Assembly: GCF_017562075.2 (NCBI RefSeq)
Contig: NC_054083.1
Coordinates: 20,581,428-20,645,427, forward strand
Reading direction: 5' to 3'
DNA: 64,000 bases
From: Anopheles merus
Taxonomy: Eukaryota; Arthropoda; Insecta; Diptera; Culicidae
In this document: piece by piece, positions 11,501 through 26,500 of the stretch
How positions within the stretch are numbered: position 1 is the stretch's first letter
Layout of the letters: the number at the start of each line of letters is the position of its first letter
The notes under the pieces: model-generated
The model's input: the letters and a program-made list of their open reading frames with translations, nothing else
Databases searched by the model: none
What the model was told of the DNA's origin: nothing
Made by a program: the position numbers and the translations under genes

Positions 11501-14500
11501 CGTAACAGCCAAGGCAGTGTGTATTAGTTACATTTACACTTAAACTAAGGGCGTTAAAACAATAACCATAAACCACCGACACGCGTGCCAATATATGAGT
11601 AAACTAACCTTTCTATGCGTGTAGGGACTATAAACTGAACCATTAACGCTCGGCGTTTGTGAACGATACGTAAACTGAAAAGAGCGATACGAAAGAAAAG
11701 AAGAAGAAAGAAGGAAACACAAGAAAAGGAGAGAAAAAAGAAAAGAAAAGAAAAGAAAAGAAGAAAGAAGAACAAAGAAAAGAAAGAGAGACGAAAAGAA
11801 GCAAAAAGGTGCAAAAATAATAAAAAAAAACAATAAGTTGCAACATTTAAACACACTCAATTAAATTGCTACATCTCAAGCTAACGTGAGTAATAAGAAA
11901 TACATATGGAGCATACAATTACAAGAATTTGAAAAAAAAAAACATTGAGAAATATTTTATCTGAAGTTTGATGATAGCTTTTTTTAAATTAAAACAAAAT
12001 CATCCATTGCGGGACCAAAGTGGTCCTCGTTTCTCTATGTTTGATTAGACACAATTGCAGCACGATAAGTTTTGCTAGCTGAGCGTAGTAGTAATACGAT
12101 TACACAAAGAAAGCACATCTCGTCGCCACGTGTACCCTCTTCCCCCTCCTCTTCGCTTACCTGTATTTCGCTCATACCGCTCGTGCTGGTACGATCGAAC
12201 TCCGTCTCCGTGTTGAACCCGTTCGTATCGACACCGTTCAGTATGCCGGCCTCGGACGACGGGCCAGGGCCGCAACGCGGATGCCAGATGGCGCCGCCCT
12301 GCAGATACATCTCCTCCCCGTCGCCGAACGGATCGCCACACTTGGTACAGCGGGCGCAAGTCGGATGGAAGTGATGATTATCACCTGCCTGCAGCACCTT
12401 GCCGCTGATGTACCGGTTGCAGTGCGCACACTTCACGCCGAACGACTTCTGGAAGTCTTTCTCGCAGTACGGCACACCGTCCTTGCCCATGTACTCCCCG
12501 TTCAGCGTAGTGCCGCACGCGTTACATCTACAACATCGAGATGGAGAGAGGGGGGAGAAAGATCCGTTAGAAGTTAATTCGTAGGAATAGACCCAGGCGA
12601 CCTCCTCCGTACACTTACTTGAAGCACCAAATGTGCCACTGCCGATCGAGGGCAATCAGTGCCTGGCCCTCCTTCAGCTGCTGCTGGCAGCCTGCACAAT
12701 CGTTCGGGTCCGGCTGCTTGCCACCGTTCTGCAGCAGCTGCTGCTGCTTCTTCACCGTCTCCTGATGGTGCTGCAGGGTGGCCGCCTTCGTCGGGCTCGA
12801 GGTGATCTCCTTAATAGTGCGCTGCTCCTGCTTCTGCTCGATCGCCCGGCTCTTGGGAGACACGGTGGCCGAACCGGTGCCCTGCACCACCCCTGCAGCA
12901 GCACCGACCGTCGGTGATCCGGTTGCGGTTGCTCCTCCGCCGCCGCCCACCCCACTGCCCGGTGGACACTTTACGCAGCTTTCGCACAGGACCTCCTTGC
13001 CGGTGTTGGTAACCTTTTGGAAAATCGTTTTATCCCACGAGACCGGGCGGGATAAAATGTGGTCACAAACACGCACACAAATTAACACCAAAACAACACG
13101 ACACATTAAGTATCCTTGGCATTGCGAAAAACAGCTCCCGGGTAACACACAACACGATCAAAGGGGGCAGATGATATTCTTATCACATGCGTTTTTTTTT
13201 TTTGATTTTAAAAAGTGCTGTTTTTGTGATAAAAACTTCTTCTTCTCTTTCAGTGCCTTTACCCTTTTATCGTGTTGGAATCAGAGACGAAGTTTCTGGA
13301 CATGCCCTTACACAAGCATGACAGCGCACATCGTCCCATCACCGGGGGCATGTGTCATCCATCCACCCCGCTTACCTTGCTGCCCGATTTGAACGGCTGT
13401 TTGCATTTGCTGCAGGTGAAGCACTTCTGATGATATGTGTTGCCCATCGTGGACACGACCTCGCCCTCCACGTACTGGCTGCAAGCGGCACACTTTGTCC
13501 CGTACAGCTTCTGGTAGTCGAGTGTGCAGTAGTAGGCGCCATCCTTCGAGAAGAAGCCACCGGTGGCCAGCGACTTGTTGCACTTGGTGCACTGGAAGCA
13601 GGTCTTGTGGAAGTAGCGATCGGAAACGCGCAGCACCTCGCCCGAGCACTTTTTCTGACACTTGCTGCACTGGATTTTGCTTTTCCCTGCAAAAGATGAA
13701 AGTGCGAACGAGTGCGTGATTAGTGGAAGTGTTCTACTACTTGTAAAGATATATTTTGATGTGTTTAAAATAAAAAAAGTGTCCCAATATATCACTATCG
13801 CTAGGTTAAAAATAAACACGTGTAATGATTACTAGCGTCTTTCGGCTCTGTGAATAGTTTACAGAATTGCCTTACTTGTTTGTACACCTGGGGACTCATT
13901 CCCAATCCCCTCCCCATTCGACAGTGTTAATGAAGCGATTACGAGGAAATGGAATCAATCATGATTAGAACTCCCATTAATAGTGCAATCTACACGCGAT
14001 ACACGTGGAACTACTATTACGGTCCCAGCAGTTAGCAGCCGTAAAAGGTCTGCCAATCGACATTACAGAGAAAAACGGGTACGACACATGCACCATAGCG
14101 AGGCACATGCGGAGTCAATACACGGCACAGTCGCGCGCGTACTGCAAACAAACATAAAAATTGATGTAATCTATCGACCATCAAACGGGTTGTTCCGCCA
14201 AAACCACACAGATGCCTCTAAGGCTCGTCTATAAACTCGTCCTACCGCGAGGGTTATCTACACTTTGAACTGCCCCTTATCATCTGCATCGGAATGCGCA
14301 CACACAAAAAAACGGATCAGAAATATTGGCTGATTCACGATCGCCACGATGGCAAAAGGAAACATGTACTTCATTACCAATTTCAAACACGAGTCAACGT
14401 TTAGGCGAGAAATTTATGATGTCACATTCTGAACACGTCTCGAGGTAGCAGCAGCAGCTTCTCTTATTAATTGGCAGGAAGGAATCAGCGAACAATTAGT

Positions 14501-17500
14501 GGCCCACCGCTCGCCATACTTCAAAATCAAGATCGTTATCGTGCACAGCTCCGCCAGAGCTAAGTTTAGACAGCCAATTTAAACTGGAATTATGTAACTC
14601 CACTTCCATGACTGCTCTCTTCTCTTGGGAGGTCGCACAATGCCGAAGATCTTCGCGACATCTTGGCCGTAATGACATATGTTTTCCATTACTTTGGTAA
14701 CTTCTTCCGCTCTTAGCAGGCGCGATGATGATGTTCGTGTTACACGTCCGGGTCCGGGCTCAATGTCAGCCTGTCAACTGCAAATGCAAACGACGATAAT
14801 CATCATAATCGATTATACCCATCCCTCTGACAGTCACCAACAGTTTCTAACAGAGAATGGGGCAAAAACAGTATGTTGAGAAGATGTGTGTAATTCCGCA
14901 ACCCTTTATTGCTGTTCTCAAGTTCAACCGAACCCAACCTCTGCCATCACAACAGCCTGGAACTCTCTAGAGCAGAACCGAATGGGGCGAGGAGAGTATG
15001 TCATAGTCATATGTGCTTGTTAGAATCGTTGGACATTCCTTCGCCAGATCTCTCACCTAACCTATAAACCTTTCTGCACACACGCATACACACACAGATC
15101 ACCGTGTGCTGGTAATGTGTAACAATTTAGCACACAATTACCACTCCAACTCACACCCGCCCGCTGTTGCATGACCCATCAATTGTGGAAAGTGTCTGAC
15201 AAACATGAATTTAAACTGGATGTCGTACGTCGTCTTTTACATGCGGTACAACACACAGTCAACCATAGTCAGAGTCGATATCTTCTTCGATAAACTTCAC
15301 TCGCTGTGTTGGTCACTGCTGGTGGACATTGGCGGAATCAGATAGCAAGCCGGCGAACGATAAGGAGCAAGCGGCTCGGAGCTTCGTCAGCGCTTGATAA
15401 CATTGCGCTCAAAATATACCATGCGTCAAATTGTACACCTTTTGGGCGATACAATACCATCCCGTCCCCGTACATCTTCTATCCTTCTACATCGCTCTGA
15501 CGATGACAAATGATACAGAGAATATACATTGTGAGGAGTGAAGATAAGAAAGCAAACAAGCTTCCCGGCAGTCGGACACCGGAGTAGTTTTCATTCCTCC
15601 AGCCGTTCGCACCAACGTCATTTCGCAGAGAAATGTCTTGGGAGTTGGCACAGGCCCTCATTATTTGTTATCACCTGTGCTGTTAGGTGCTCCAACACTT
15701 TCTGGTTACAAACCGTCAGGCGTGTGTGTGTAAGTGTGTATGCGCGCGTGTTTGTCCAATCAGTGTTAGTCAGAGGGAACAATCAAAGGTTCATGGCCCA
15801 TTAGCTAACACACACGGTGGAGGATGGTGTGGGTCGGGAGATGGAAGAAAACGCGAAAAAGGGCGGGACATTTTCTTCACGTGTTCGCTCACTACTGAAA
15901 TCATCATTTTGTGTCTACCGGGCGTGAGGGCGACAGAGCGGGAACAGAGAGGTAAAGCGCCGAGACCATTATGCCCTTGCCCGAGTGATGTGTCCGATGG
16001 GCAAGGTCTCAGCTGTGTGCTCTAGGCTTGCTGCTGACAACAGAGCGCGATATGGGTGAGAATAGTGGTAGGTGTCGTACTACCACCAACAGCCCACAGC
16101 CATTGAACGCCAATTGACCTTCAAGGTGACGGTACTCTAATGGATTCCAAAAGCAACTACAAGCCGGCAACGAGCCCTGATAACGAAAAATGGGTGATTG
16201 CTACACAGCTGCTGAATTTATTGTTAATGATGGCCACACATCTAGAGATTTCTATGAAAGTGTTGGAATTTAAGGTTTTTAATTTCTTTAATGGATCAAA
16301 GCATCAATCGGATTGATTGAGATAGTTCCAGAATTTATGCCACAACTGCAGGCAAACATACTTCCAAGATCCGTCTGACAGGCAAGGACATTGGAGAGGA
16401 GTTTATTAGGTACAGTACATATAAAAAAGCTTCTTGTCACGCCATTACATAAATCCACAGCTAATTCGAGCTCCCGAAACCCACTTGACATTCCAATGCA
16501 GGCCAAACTGACGCTTGGACCCTGCCCTTCTCCTGTTCCGGCACACCTCAACAACACGCTATAAAACATCCATCCAACAACCAAACCGACAGACATGCAA
16601 CCGTAACGAACCATTTCTCGTGCTTCAAGCAGCAATAAATAGCACGATGACCGCAAGAGGAACAAGAAAGCAGCACTCAAGGCGACTCTGCTCTCTCTCT
16701 CTCTGTTTTCTGTCCCCGTCCTGTTGTGGAAAACTGACAACCAACTAAAAAAAAAACGCTCCGAGCGCTGCCGGAAAACTATTTCCACTGGGCAACTGTA
16801 TGTCTCCCCGGTAACTTCCCGGCGCAGCCACGACACACGACGAGTTTGACTTTCGTCTATTTTTGGCTATATCAGACACACACGCCGTCATCCAAAACAC
16901 AGACGGAAGCCAGCCGCGAAAATCCAAACAGGAACTTTAAACGCACGACAACTGCTGCAGCTTGTGCGCCGGGAAGGAAAGTTGTGTTCCGAAGGCGAAG
17001 GCGGAAATGTGAGGCCAAGCGACATCAAGAGATTGCGACACATCGATCCGATGAACGAAATATACCCACCGGACGAGGAATATACCGGGGCCAGCAGTAG
17101 GAACGAAGCGCATGTTCGGTTTGATTGGTTTTACTTTCATTTTGAGTGTATAATTTGAGGGCCAATCAAAAATTCTTCTGTCTTAAATAGTCGCTTACAC
17201 TGCTTGGAAGAAACGGCATAAATTTTCCCGAATTATTTTGGAATACACTTCAGAGATAATACCATAAACAAAAGGCTGCCATAAAGTCCTGAACTCGTAT
17301 TATTCGCATCAAACAAAGCATCAGCTTGCACTTTACCCTGAGTTGATCCTATCTAAAACGTTAACCCTGGTAACTGGCGCTAAAAATGTGCCACAGCACG
17401 ATTGCCAAACCAAATCAGCAGGCGCCAAACGTTGACCTTTGTCCACTATGTAACCTGACAGCCAAATTTTGATTCACTTGTACATCGACCCGATCGAGGA

Positions 17501-20500
17501 CCGATCGATGGACTTTATTCTACAAAATGTATCGCCAAGTAAAATAAAACACACTTTGGCCGTTCGAAAGGACTTTGTACAACGATCGTTCTGTAGATCA
17601 CTGACATGAGATTTATGTAAGAAGGTAAAACGTGTGCTGAAATGGTACAAAATGTAATACAAACATAGTTCTTGCGATGTTGATAGAGGAACTTTTGATT
17701 AAAACGAAAATAATTGCATATTTGTAAAACATATTTTAATTATGTTCTTTGTCGATAAGTTCCCAGTCCCCTCCAAAAGAAAAACGACACCAATCAATAT
17801 AGCTGATCGTAAACGATAACACCAATATAACCACAAACACCTTACGTTGCGCCTAACCGCAAAACCGTGAGTTTAAAATGCTCTATCTACACTAGGACAC
17901 TCTTATAAGCGCATGTAAGTGCAAAAGGTACATTACTGGTAACATGTCCGGCACATATCGAGTTGCACAATGCCGCGATACGTACCGCGAATTCCGTAAG
18001 ATCAATGCAGGACATGGATATGAGTATGGACATATTGAATGGTGCTGTCAATTTACATTAGACTGAAGATAAAACATGTAAACCACTATAACCCATTAGC
18101 ATTTCGTAAAGACGTAAAGACTTAAAGACTCTGTGTCATTTATTTCGTTTGCATTCATTGGCGGTGCAGCGAGGCGTTGAACGGTGGCATCCGATGCAAG
18201 AAGGGCGTCCGGGTAACCTTTGCCACAGTAGCCACAGCACTGCCTGCATCAGGCTTGTCAGTCGGCATGTTGGAAAATCCGTTCTGTGGCAATGAGTATC
18301 CAACTTTCGGACCACCGTTGCTGGGCGGCGGTGGTGGAGCAAGCCGCGCTCTAACGCCCGTCACGGCCGGGATAAGCTCCGACGAATCTTCGTCCGACTC
18401 GTCTTCGGAATCGTAATCGTCCGCACTGTTGACCATGGAAGACGAGTCGGAGGAAGTGGTGGTGGTGGAGGATGCATTTCTGAATCCAGGGGCGTACGCG
18501 ATCGGGGATTCGTTCGGGAAGCCCGCAGTTTCCGGTGGCGCTTCCCAACTTTCCATCTTGCCACCATTGGCGGTGTTGTCTGTTCCTTGCGATGGCGTTT
18601 CAAACGCGGAATAAGCTATGGTATCGCCGGCCATATCGTCCTGCCCTCCGACATGCTGTACAGAGCCCGACGCAATACACACCACCAGCAGTAACAGGGC
18701 GAGATATGGTGCTGTCATCTTTGCTGCTGTACGAACTCAGCTTACGGTTCCCGTTCACTGTCACTCCCGAGTAAAGATTCCCTCGCAAAGGGTAAATTTG
18801 TTTTGTCGTTGCCACATGGAATTGTGGTGGGTTTTTATACAATTTGGATATTCGGAAAGTACCCAAAAGAATTAAAATGCAATTTGCCAGTTAGTGGACG
18901 TTTTCCGCTCCCAATAATCCGACGCAATTGAGACGAGCGTGCTGGGGAGTACACAGAATGCTTAAATTGTTTATCGCATTAGAAGCGCATCATTACTACG
19001 CAATTTGCGAGCCAATTTAAGCGGTGACTAATCTAGGTTGGTGAGTAATCGGAAGCACAATCGCCAAATTCCAAAATATGAACACCTCCATCCATCTATT
19101 ACTTCATGTCCCAAGTGTGTGGGAAATTCAATCATGAGCCACAGTTTAAAATAAATCAAAGTAATTTGACAACATTTTACACGTAATTCTACCGCACTAT
19201 TTCTGCGCTATTTTGATCGCACGGAAACCGCTGGGACACAAGCACAATCAGGTCATCAACACTCGAAACGTGCTACGCTTGGGAATTTGGGAAGAAAACA
19301 ACCAAAGCACGACACTGATTTTCAACAACAATTCGCAACGATTAACCTCACGGCTGAACTGCGAACAGAATTCGTTTCGTACCGCGTTCGAGGTAGGTCG
19401 AAAAGTCGTGCACGAACCAGAGTGTAGATTGAAATCTTGTCTAGCATCCAGCATCGACTGAGAGAGAACCTGGAACAGTCGTGCGATGATCTTTGGTGGT
19501 AAAGGAGAAAAGACGAGTGAAATTAATCGCACATCCAGGAACAATTTGAATCGTTTTTGCCAATTTATTGCGCAGAGTAGAAGGCGAGAGATCACTTGCA
19601 CGGGAAGCCACGGGTTGCATATTGCTCTGCTGGTAAGTGTGACTTATCATAACAAATGGCTTTCCTTAATCAATATTCTCCCAGTGTATTGCATCGTAGC
19701 TTTTTACAACATAAATGGCTAACGAAAATGTTCGATAAGAAACCGAGTATGCAATCGATGCCCGGTGTCGTGATCTGGTTTTGCTCAAGCAGAGATGATC
19801 CTTCCACTGCCACCATAAATCACCTCTTTTGGGGCAGGGTCTTTGGTTCAAGGAATATCTGGCTGGGTTGAAAATGTTTTGGTTTTGGAAAACACTCCAT
19901 AATCTGCTCGCCCCCTCCTTATCTTTTTCTCTTCCGAACGTCAACACACTAGCTCTTCGTCACGCACTGACGTAGTTTGGGCGTCGGCAGCAAGACACCA
20001 GAGAGAGCATGATGTGTGTAGGGTGGTGGTGGATGCCTACCCATTTCTTCTCATGTATCTCTACACCCCAGTGAAGTAACCAGCTCTTAACCACGTTTAT
20101 TTATTTGACCTTTGGGAGAGGTCTTCCAAACACTTAACCCGCAAACCACCATTCCGGCACCAAAGCATCCACAAGCACACACACACACAGCACCATGCAC
20201 TCGTAGAGTACCCACAGGCTAACATGATCTAATCGATCACGAATGCATTGAAACGTTGGCCTCCGGAGAGGGTGACACACCGCCCCCAAAGAACGGTTTG
20301 TCGACGCCTCTGCGCCGAAATGTAAAGCATAATGTTCGACCGAGACAAATGTCAACCACGATCTCGCAAATGACACCACCGCCAGAAGACGCCGTTGTGT
20401 AGGTCTCCTCTGAGGTGACGTGGAGGCGAGAAGCAACAACAGCAAAATGCACAACCAAACCGCAAAACCATAAGCCACACAAATAGGGGCGGGATATGTG

Positions 20501-23500
20501 TGTGTGTATGTGTATATATTTTGCGGCATTCGGCACTCGGCAGAGACAGAAGACGGGCCCAGCTGGGTGACACGACGGAAATGGACGCTAAAAATGCTAT
20601 CCAAAGAGTAAACATACAAAATGCTCTGTAGCATCACAAAAGGGTTGTAACGGAGGGGGAAGAGCGCAGTAGGGACGCACAACCACGGGGACGGTTTACG
20701 AATTTCATTATCATATAATCAAGTGGGTGCTGCTTTGCGCCTGTTGTTTTGTTGCCCAGGCTAGCCAACCGGCTAAAACGCTCGTTGTTGGAGATTTAGC
20801 TATGCTTTTCCATTGCTCTTTGCTTGCTGTGAGATTTGCGGGTTTGGATTATTGAAATCGCGCTTCACGCGCCGGAAGGACCGATGATCATTATGATGAT
20901 GATGATGATGACGACGACGACGATGATGATGGAAGGCAGACACTCTGGCAACAAATTCAATTCCACAGCAGACGGAGCGTTAGAACGGTGAAACGTGTTC
21001 CTCATCCAGTTTAGCTACTTCATTCCTTCATTAAACACTACGAAGAAGGAGGAGTGGGACATGGTAGAAACCCGCAAGCGAGATAATGATTTAAAAAAAC
21101 AATGAGCATTTGTTTAGGATTGAACCATCCCTAAAGCATTCTCATGTACATCTTGTACGTGCTGTGTACAATGCTTACAGAGAAATCCCAACGATACTTT
21201 AGGCCGGTGACATTTCCTGTCCAATATTTCATTTTGCTTGCGTTGTCGAAAGCCAATTCCATTCTAATTTATTTACGACCAGAAAATCTCCAAAAGGTTC
21301 AATTAAACTGTTGAAAGAATTACATCAACAAGCATCAGTAGCAGCTTTGACAAATCGTAACAATCTTCAAGTGAACATGTTAACTGAATAAGAATTCTTC
21401 TTCTTCTTTGGCTCAACAACCGATGCTGGTCAAGGCCTGCCAACACACTTGTGGGGTTGGCTTTTCAGTGACTTATTGATTTCCCCCCATAGCAGGATAG
21501 TCAGTCCTACATATGGCGGCACGGTCTATTTGGGGCTTGAACCCATGACGGGCATGTTGTTAAGTCGTACGAGTTGACGACTGTACCATGAGACCGGCTA
21601 AGAATTAACTGTCCTATATTTTGATGAATGTGTAATGTTGGCACGATATTGATCTCGTGCGGGATTTGACAGGCAGATGTTTATAAATATGAGCTATCAC
21701 GAAAACAGTTGGAATAGATAGACGTTAACACTTCAGATGGCGCTACAATCGAATAGAGAAGGACAAAAACACTCTCAAAATGAGAAAACTCGTTAATATG
21801 ATTTTAGGGCCAATCAGCAATAAGTTCGGCTAAGGTCGTTAGGCAGGGCTCAACACTGATCAGCTATTGAACAAAAAAACAGCATCGAAGCAGTAGCAAA
21901 AGTAATTCTAAAGAAGAAATACTAATGTTTAACATGTGCGGCAAAATAAAGTCCAAATAAGCTAGTTCAAAAACAGTTTACACAGCACTTCAACAACAGG
22001 CGTAAAAACATGTACTTTTTAGTTTGAATTAACAAACAACGAAAAATAGAGTGATTATTTTACCCGCAAATAACCAATCTATCGCGAGACAGCACAATAG
22101 AGCCGTGAGCAAATAATTGATATCGCACAACGCAAGCCTTGAGTTCGAGTCTAATCAGCAATGAATTTCTTGTAACGTTAATGACTTTTGCAAAGCACTA
22201 CATGCACTTAATGGTTGTATGTTAGCAAATTAGATCCTCTATTTCCTCCTCGTCGTCTTTTCTTCCTTCTCCTCATGTTGCTCAGTATCCAGCGAAATCT
22301 TTCATTCCAGCAGAAGCTCCAACCATCTTTTCTCAACCAATCTAATCAAACTCAGAGCCCATTTTACACTAAACTTTCCGACAAATTGTGTGTGAGGCTA
22401 GGAATGAGGAGATAGATAGATAGATAGAAAAAAAGACCTAACCGGCTTTTACTTTACAGTAACCGATCAGCCGATGGGGCGATTGCTGCGCTGTGATTGT
22501 CAAGTGATTACGCTGCTACTTCGTGATGGCATTTGCTGTGAAGTGCACAGGAAAATCAAAGGGGAAAGCACACACCATCCAACACCGCCACCCCAAACCC
22601 AGCAAAAAGGAGCGACAGGCTACGGTGGTGGTGTACAGCTTTTTTTAATTCGTGCCCAAACGACATAAGACATGGAGCTGAAAACAAGAGGAGACGACAA
22701 GACATTGGAACCATTGGTTGGTGGCGTATGCTACGCTGCCTCGCTACTCTCAACCGCAGATGGATAAACCGATAAGCAAAAGCATCGAATCGAGAGGTAG
22801 GTGGTTCCAGTGCCGGAGACACGGGACAACCCGAACCGTCGTTCCGTTTGTGTGTATGTCGTGATGGAATGTTCGAGCTTATCACCCCTAGTAAGTAACT
22901 TGTACTAGAGCCAGCCTGAGTGTGTGTGCTTGTGTATGCTTGAGTACATAATCTTTCCAGACCGTCGCGCATAACTCACGACCGAACCAACACTGTGCGC
23001 CGTGTGTTTCCTGCTGTGCCGCGCCGCTATGTGACCAGAAATGGAGCGCAGGGTGATTCCATTTTTTTTATTTCGGTTTTTGCATCGATTCTTCAAGAAT
23101 ACACACACCCCACCGGTTACGGTGGCCTGCCGCAATCAGTGAAAGATAAGGAAAACCATCATTGCGTGACCTTTGATCGTCGATAGAGCCATTTATCCGT
23201 GTGTGCAAGAAAGCGTTCCACCAACGGAATATGTGTTTCATTTTTATGAAATATTGCTTCTCGAGCTTAAAATAATCAGACTGGAGCGATTTTTGGAGCG
23301 ATAGGTGTCCACCGAACCCGTAAAACGAAGTTAATATATGCCATTAAAAAATATATCACAACACTCTTTTCTTCCTGTCTGCACGCGACTTTCATTTTTC
23401 CGTCTTCCCAAAAAAGGCGATATAGCTACAAAACGCACAACGTTAACGCGCAGCGACAGAAGGCACAACATAAGCCCACTGAGCTTACAATGGCCAATTT

Positions 23501-26500
23501 TGGACGCGCGAATCGTGGATTTCATTTAATTACCCCTTGCTTAATCGTTCCGTTCGTGCCCCCAAACAGTTGATGTGTGTATGTGTGTCCCGTTTGGTTT
23601 TATCCCCAGCTTTATGTCACTTCAAGCATGGCCAAAACATCATCCTCCCCGCAGAAACCACGACATGTGAAATCAAATTAAAAAAAAAAACGTTAAAATA
23701 AGGCAGCCGTAAAGCAATGATGACCGCTGCAGCGACTCGCCAATGGTCGTTAAAATGTGCGAACCATTGCTTTAAAGGCATCAAAATCGGACGGCGGCTG
23801 TAGCTTAGCTGTGGTGTGACAACCGTACATGCAATTAATTTCATTTAGTTTTAATGTAACGAAATTGGGCTTGACGATTGTTGATGGTGGTTTTCAATTC
23901 AACGCGGGACCGAAATCGTTTTGCTGGTAGTATTTGTTATCTTACATCATATCTGTTCGCTAAAAAGACGCCATTCCAACAGCCGACTGCAACTGTATAT
24001 CTATTGCAACGGTGTTGGCACCGCAGCGGTTCTGTCGAGAGAATGCAACTTCCAGATAACGGATCCATCCATCTGATCAAATATTGTTGCACACATTGTT
24101 GTTCGTATGCACCCTCCTTCCCTAACTTGGTCACGGTGGACGTCAGCAGCGGTGTAGTAAAAAAGCCATAAAAAAGGCACGACATGAGGATGCATTTTCT
24201 GATCAAACTGCACACGGAGAAGCGATTCTTGGACGATAAGAACATGAGACGCTTGATGAAGCGAGCGAAACGACTAGAAGCTGAATTGCACAACACGTCG
24301 CCCAGGTATGGGTGTGAAAAAAATACATTATTACTGTATTTACACTTGTTTGTATTGTCAAATAAATAAGGAATTTTAATATGTTTAACCTGCTTCCCGC
24401 AAACAAATAGCAGAAATAATGCGAATGTATGTCCGAATCGTCTCAATATTTATGCTCACACGACATACGCGTAACACAGCCCTATGTACCGATGTTTACA
24501 TGGTTTTGAAACCATCGTTCGAGCGGAACACAAACAATTTCGTCCAGTTTTTTAATCCTCCTGATAACACGAAAACATTTTGAGGCCGTACAAACGGACA
24601 GCAGACCCGCGGCGCACGGACGACAAACATCGACCTACATTATAATGGTCCGATTGTAACAGGGGGAAAGAAAACAAACTCAGGCAATAATCTTTTGCGA
24701 CCAGGCCCGCAAACCGAGAACCCTGCAAAACGGGCCAGGACTGTGCCCAAAATCGAAAATGAAAATACCCATAAAGTCCGACTGCCCTCGGCACTGTCCT
24801 CGGTATTCAATTTCCTCCGTCCTCCTTTTAGCACTTAGCGGGTAGCATAAGACCGATGTTGTCGCAGATTGCGTCATCGGTGTACCACGATGACTACACA
24901 GGACGGCACCATCAGCCCCGTTAAAATAAGCGAGAGAGAAGAACACACATGCCACAAACAGTTGACACGACGTTCGTAATGTTGCCTGCTTGCTGTGTCG
25001 CCTGTTGAACATTCTTCCGGATTCAGTTTCAGTTTCAGCAGTCTCAACATTTCTCCTGGCGTTGGCGAGGAGACCAAGAACGGTGGGACGAGGGAGCCAA
25101 CAAAAAACATATATAACGCACCGGAACGAAAACTGATCGTGCACGATACGCCGGCGCCATGTCGGGCCCAGAGTAAGGGGTTGAGGGATGAAAACTGTAC
25201 CGCAAATAAGCCGGCAAAGAACACCACTCACACACAACACTAACCCATTTCCGTCCGGCAATTATTTCTCATTTTACTGCCCCACCTTCACGCGACGACG
25301 ACGGAAAGGCGCAAAACACCGAAAAGGATCGCGGCGCAAACCATCGCAAACGAGTCTCCGGTCGCGTTCCTCTTTTGCTTGCCGATTGGAGAAGGAATAG
25401 CTTTTTCTATTTATCTTACTCGCGTCGCTTTTACTAACCACTTCCACACGTCACGCGTGTGTGTGTGTGTTTGCTCAAATTGGCGATCGTAAACGAGTGT
25501 CAGAACGCAGATGCACAAGAGCCACAGGCACAGCGCAATATTGAGCAACAAGATTCAGATTGAAAGACGAGCTAAGGACGAGAGCATTGTGGGGTAAAGG
25601 GTAATGAAATATGTTTGAATGAGTCACGGCGTGCCGGGGCGATTCGTTGATCGACGGTAGACGAGGGTTTATAAATTAACATTCTCCGCTGGTTCCGCAA
25701 CAACAACAACCAAAAAAACGGAAACGACAAACGCGCAAGATGAACAAATCTATTTTTAGAAACCAATTCAAACGGCATCATTATCGCTGGACTGGGTCGG
25801 CAAAATGGAATGTTAACGCGATTGCATGACAGCGTTTTGAAGCGAATGGAGCATTCGGAGCGATTCAATATGCTTAACCGGTGCCTAAGGGGCTGTGGTA
25901 GTTTCTTCTAAAATATTTTAGCATTAATATTCACCATTTTTTTGTTTTGGTTTTGAGCAGCTCCTTCGCACAACTGCATGCAGATATAAAGTTGCTACTT
26001 TATTTATTGATTGTCGTTGTAACATGTCACCCTCAACTAACCCCCGGCAGGCCAACACAGGGGCACACAGTAGGCCACAGTATGCGAAATACTTATCGCC
26101 TTGAAGCACTAATTAGCAAAACGGATCAGTCAGTCACACGGGCCATTCACCACACCACCCACCTACCACCCAGTGGCGATCACCGTTTGTTCGCCACCCG
26201 CACACCGTTTGTTTAGTGTGTATCAACCAACAGCACGAAGCACAATTCGCGACCAATCACCTCCCTCTTCCTCACACCCCCTCTCTATCTCTCTCTCGCT
26301 CCAGTTGTCGATCGAATGGTGTCACGTACTGCTACTTTAGCGTTGTTTCGGTGCTTTTACCTGTTGTATTATTAGCACTTGGTTAACACACCGACGGTGC
26401 CGCTCGGAATTTGTAAAGGAATGGAACTGTATATGGAGCGGCAAAGATGTAGGACACGTACACTTTCCAACAACTTATTACACATAATGTTACAACATCT

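Noticed and set aside
10320..12655. Many long plus-strand frames between 10 and 14 kb
   Set aside because: They are shadows of GC-rich unc-115 exons on the minus strand.
20134..20682. A 182-codon minus-strand frame
   Set aside because: Low-complexity Leu/Val/Cys reading of CA-rich intron sequence with no family resemblance.
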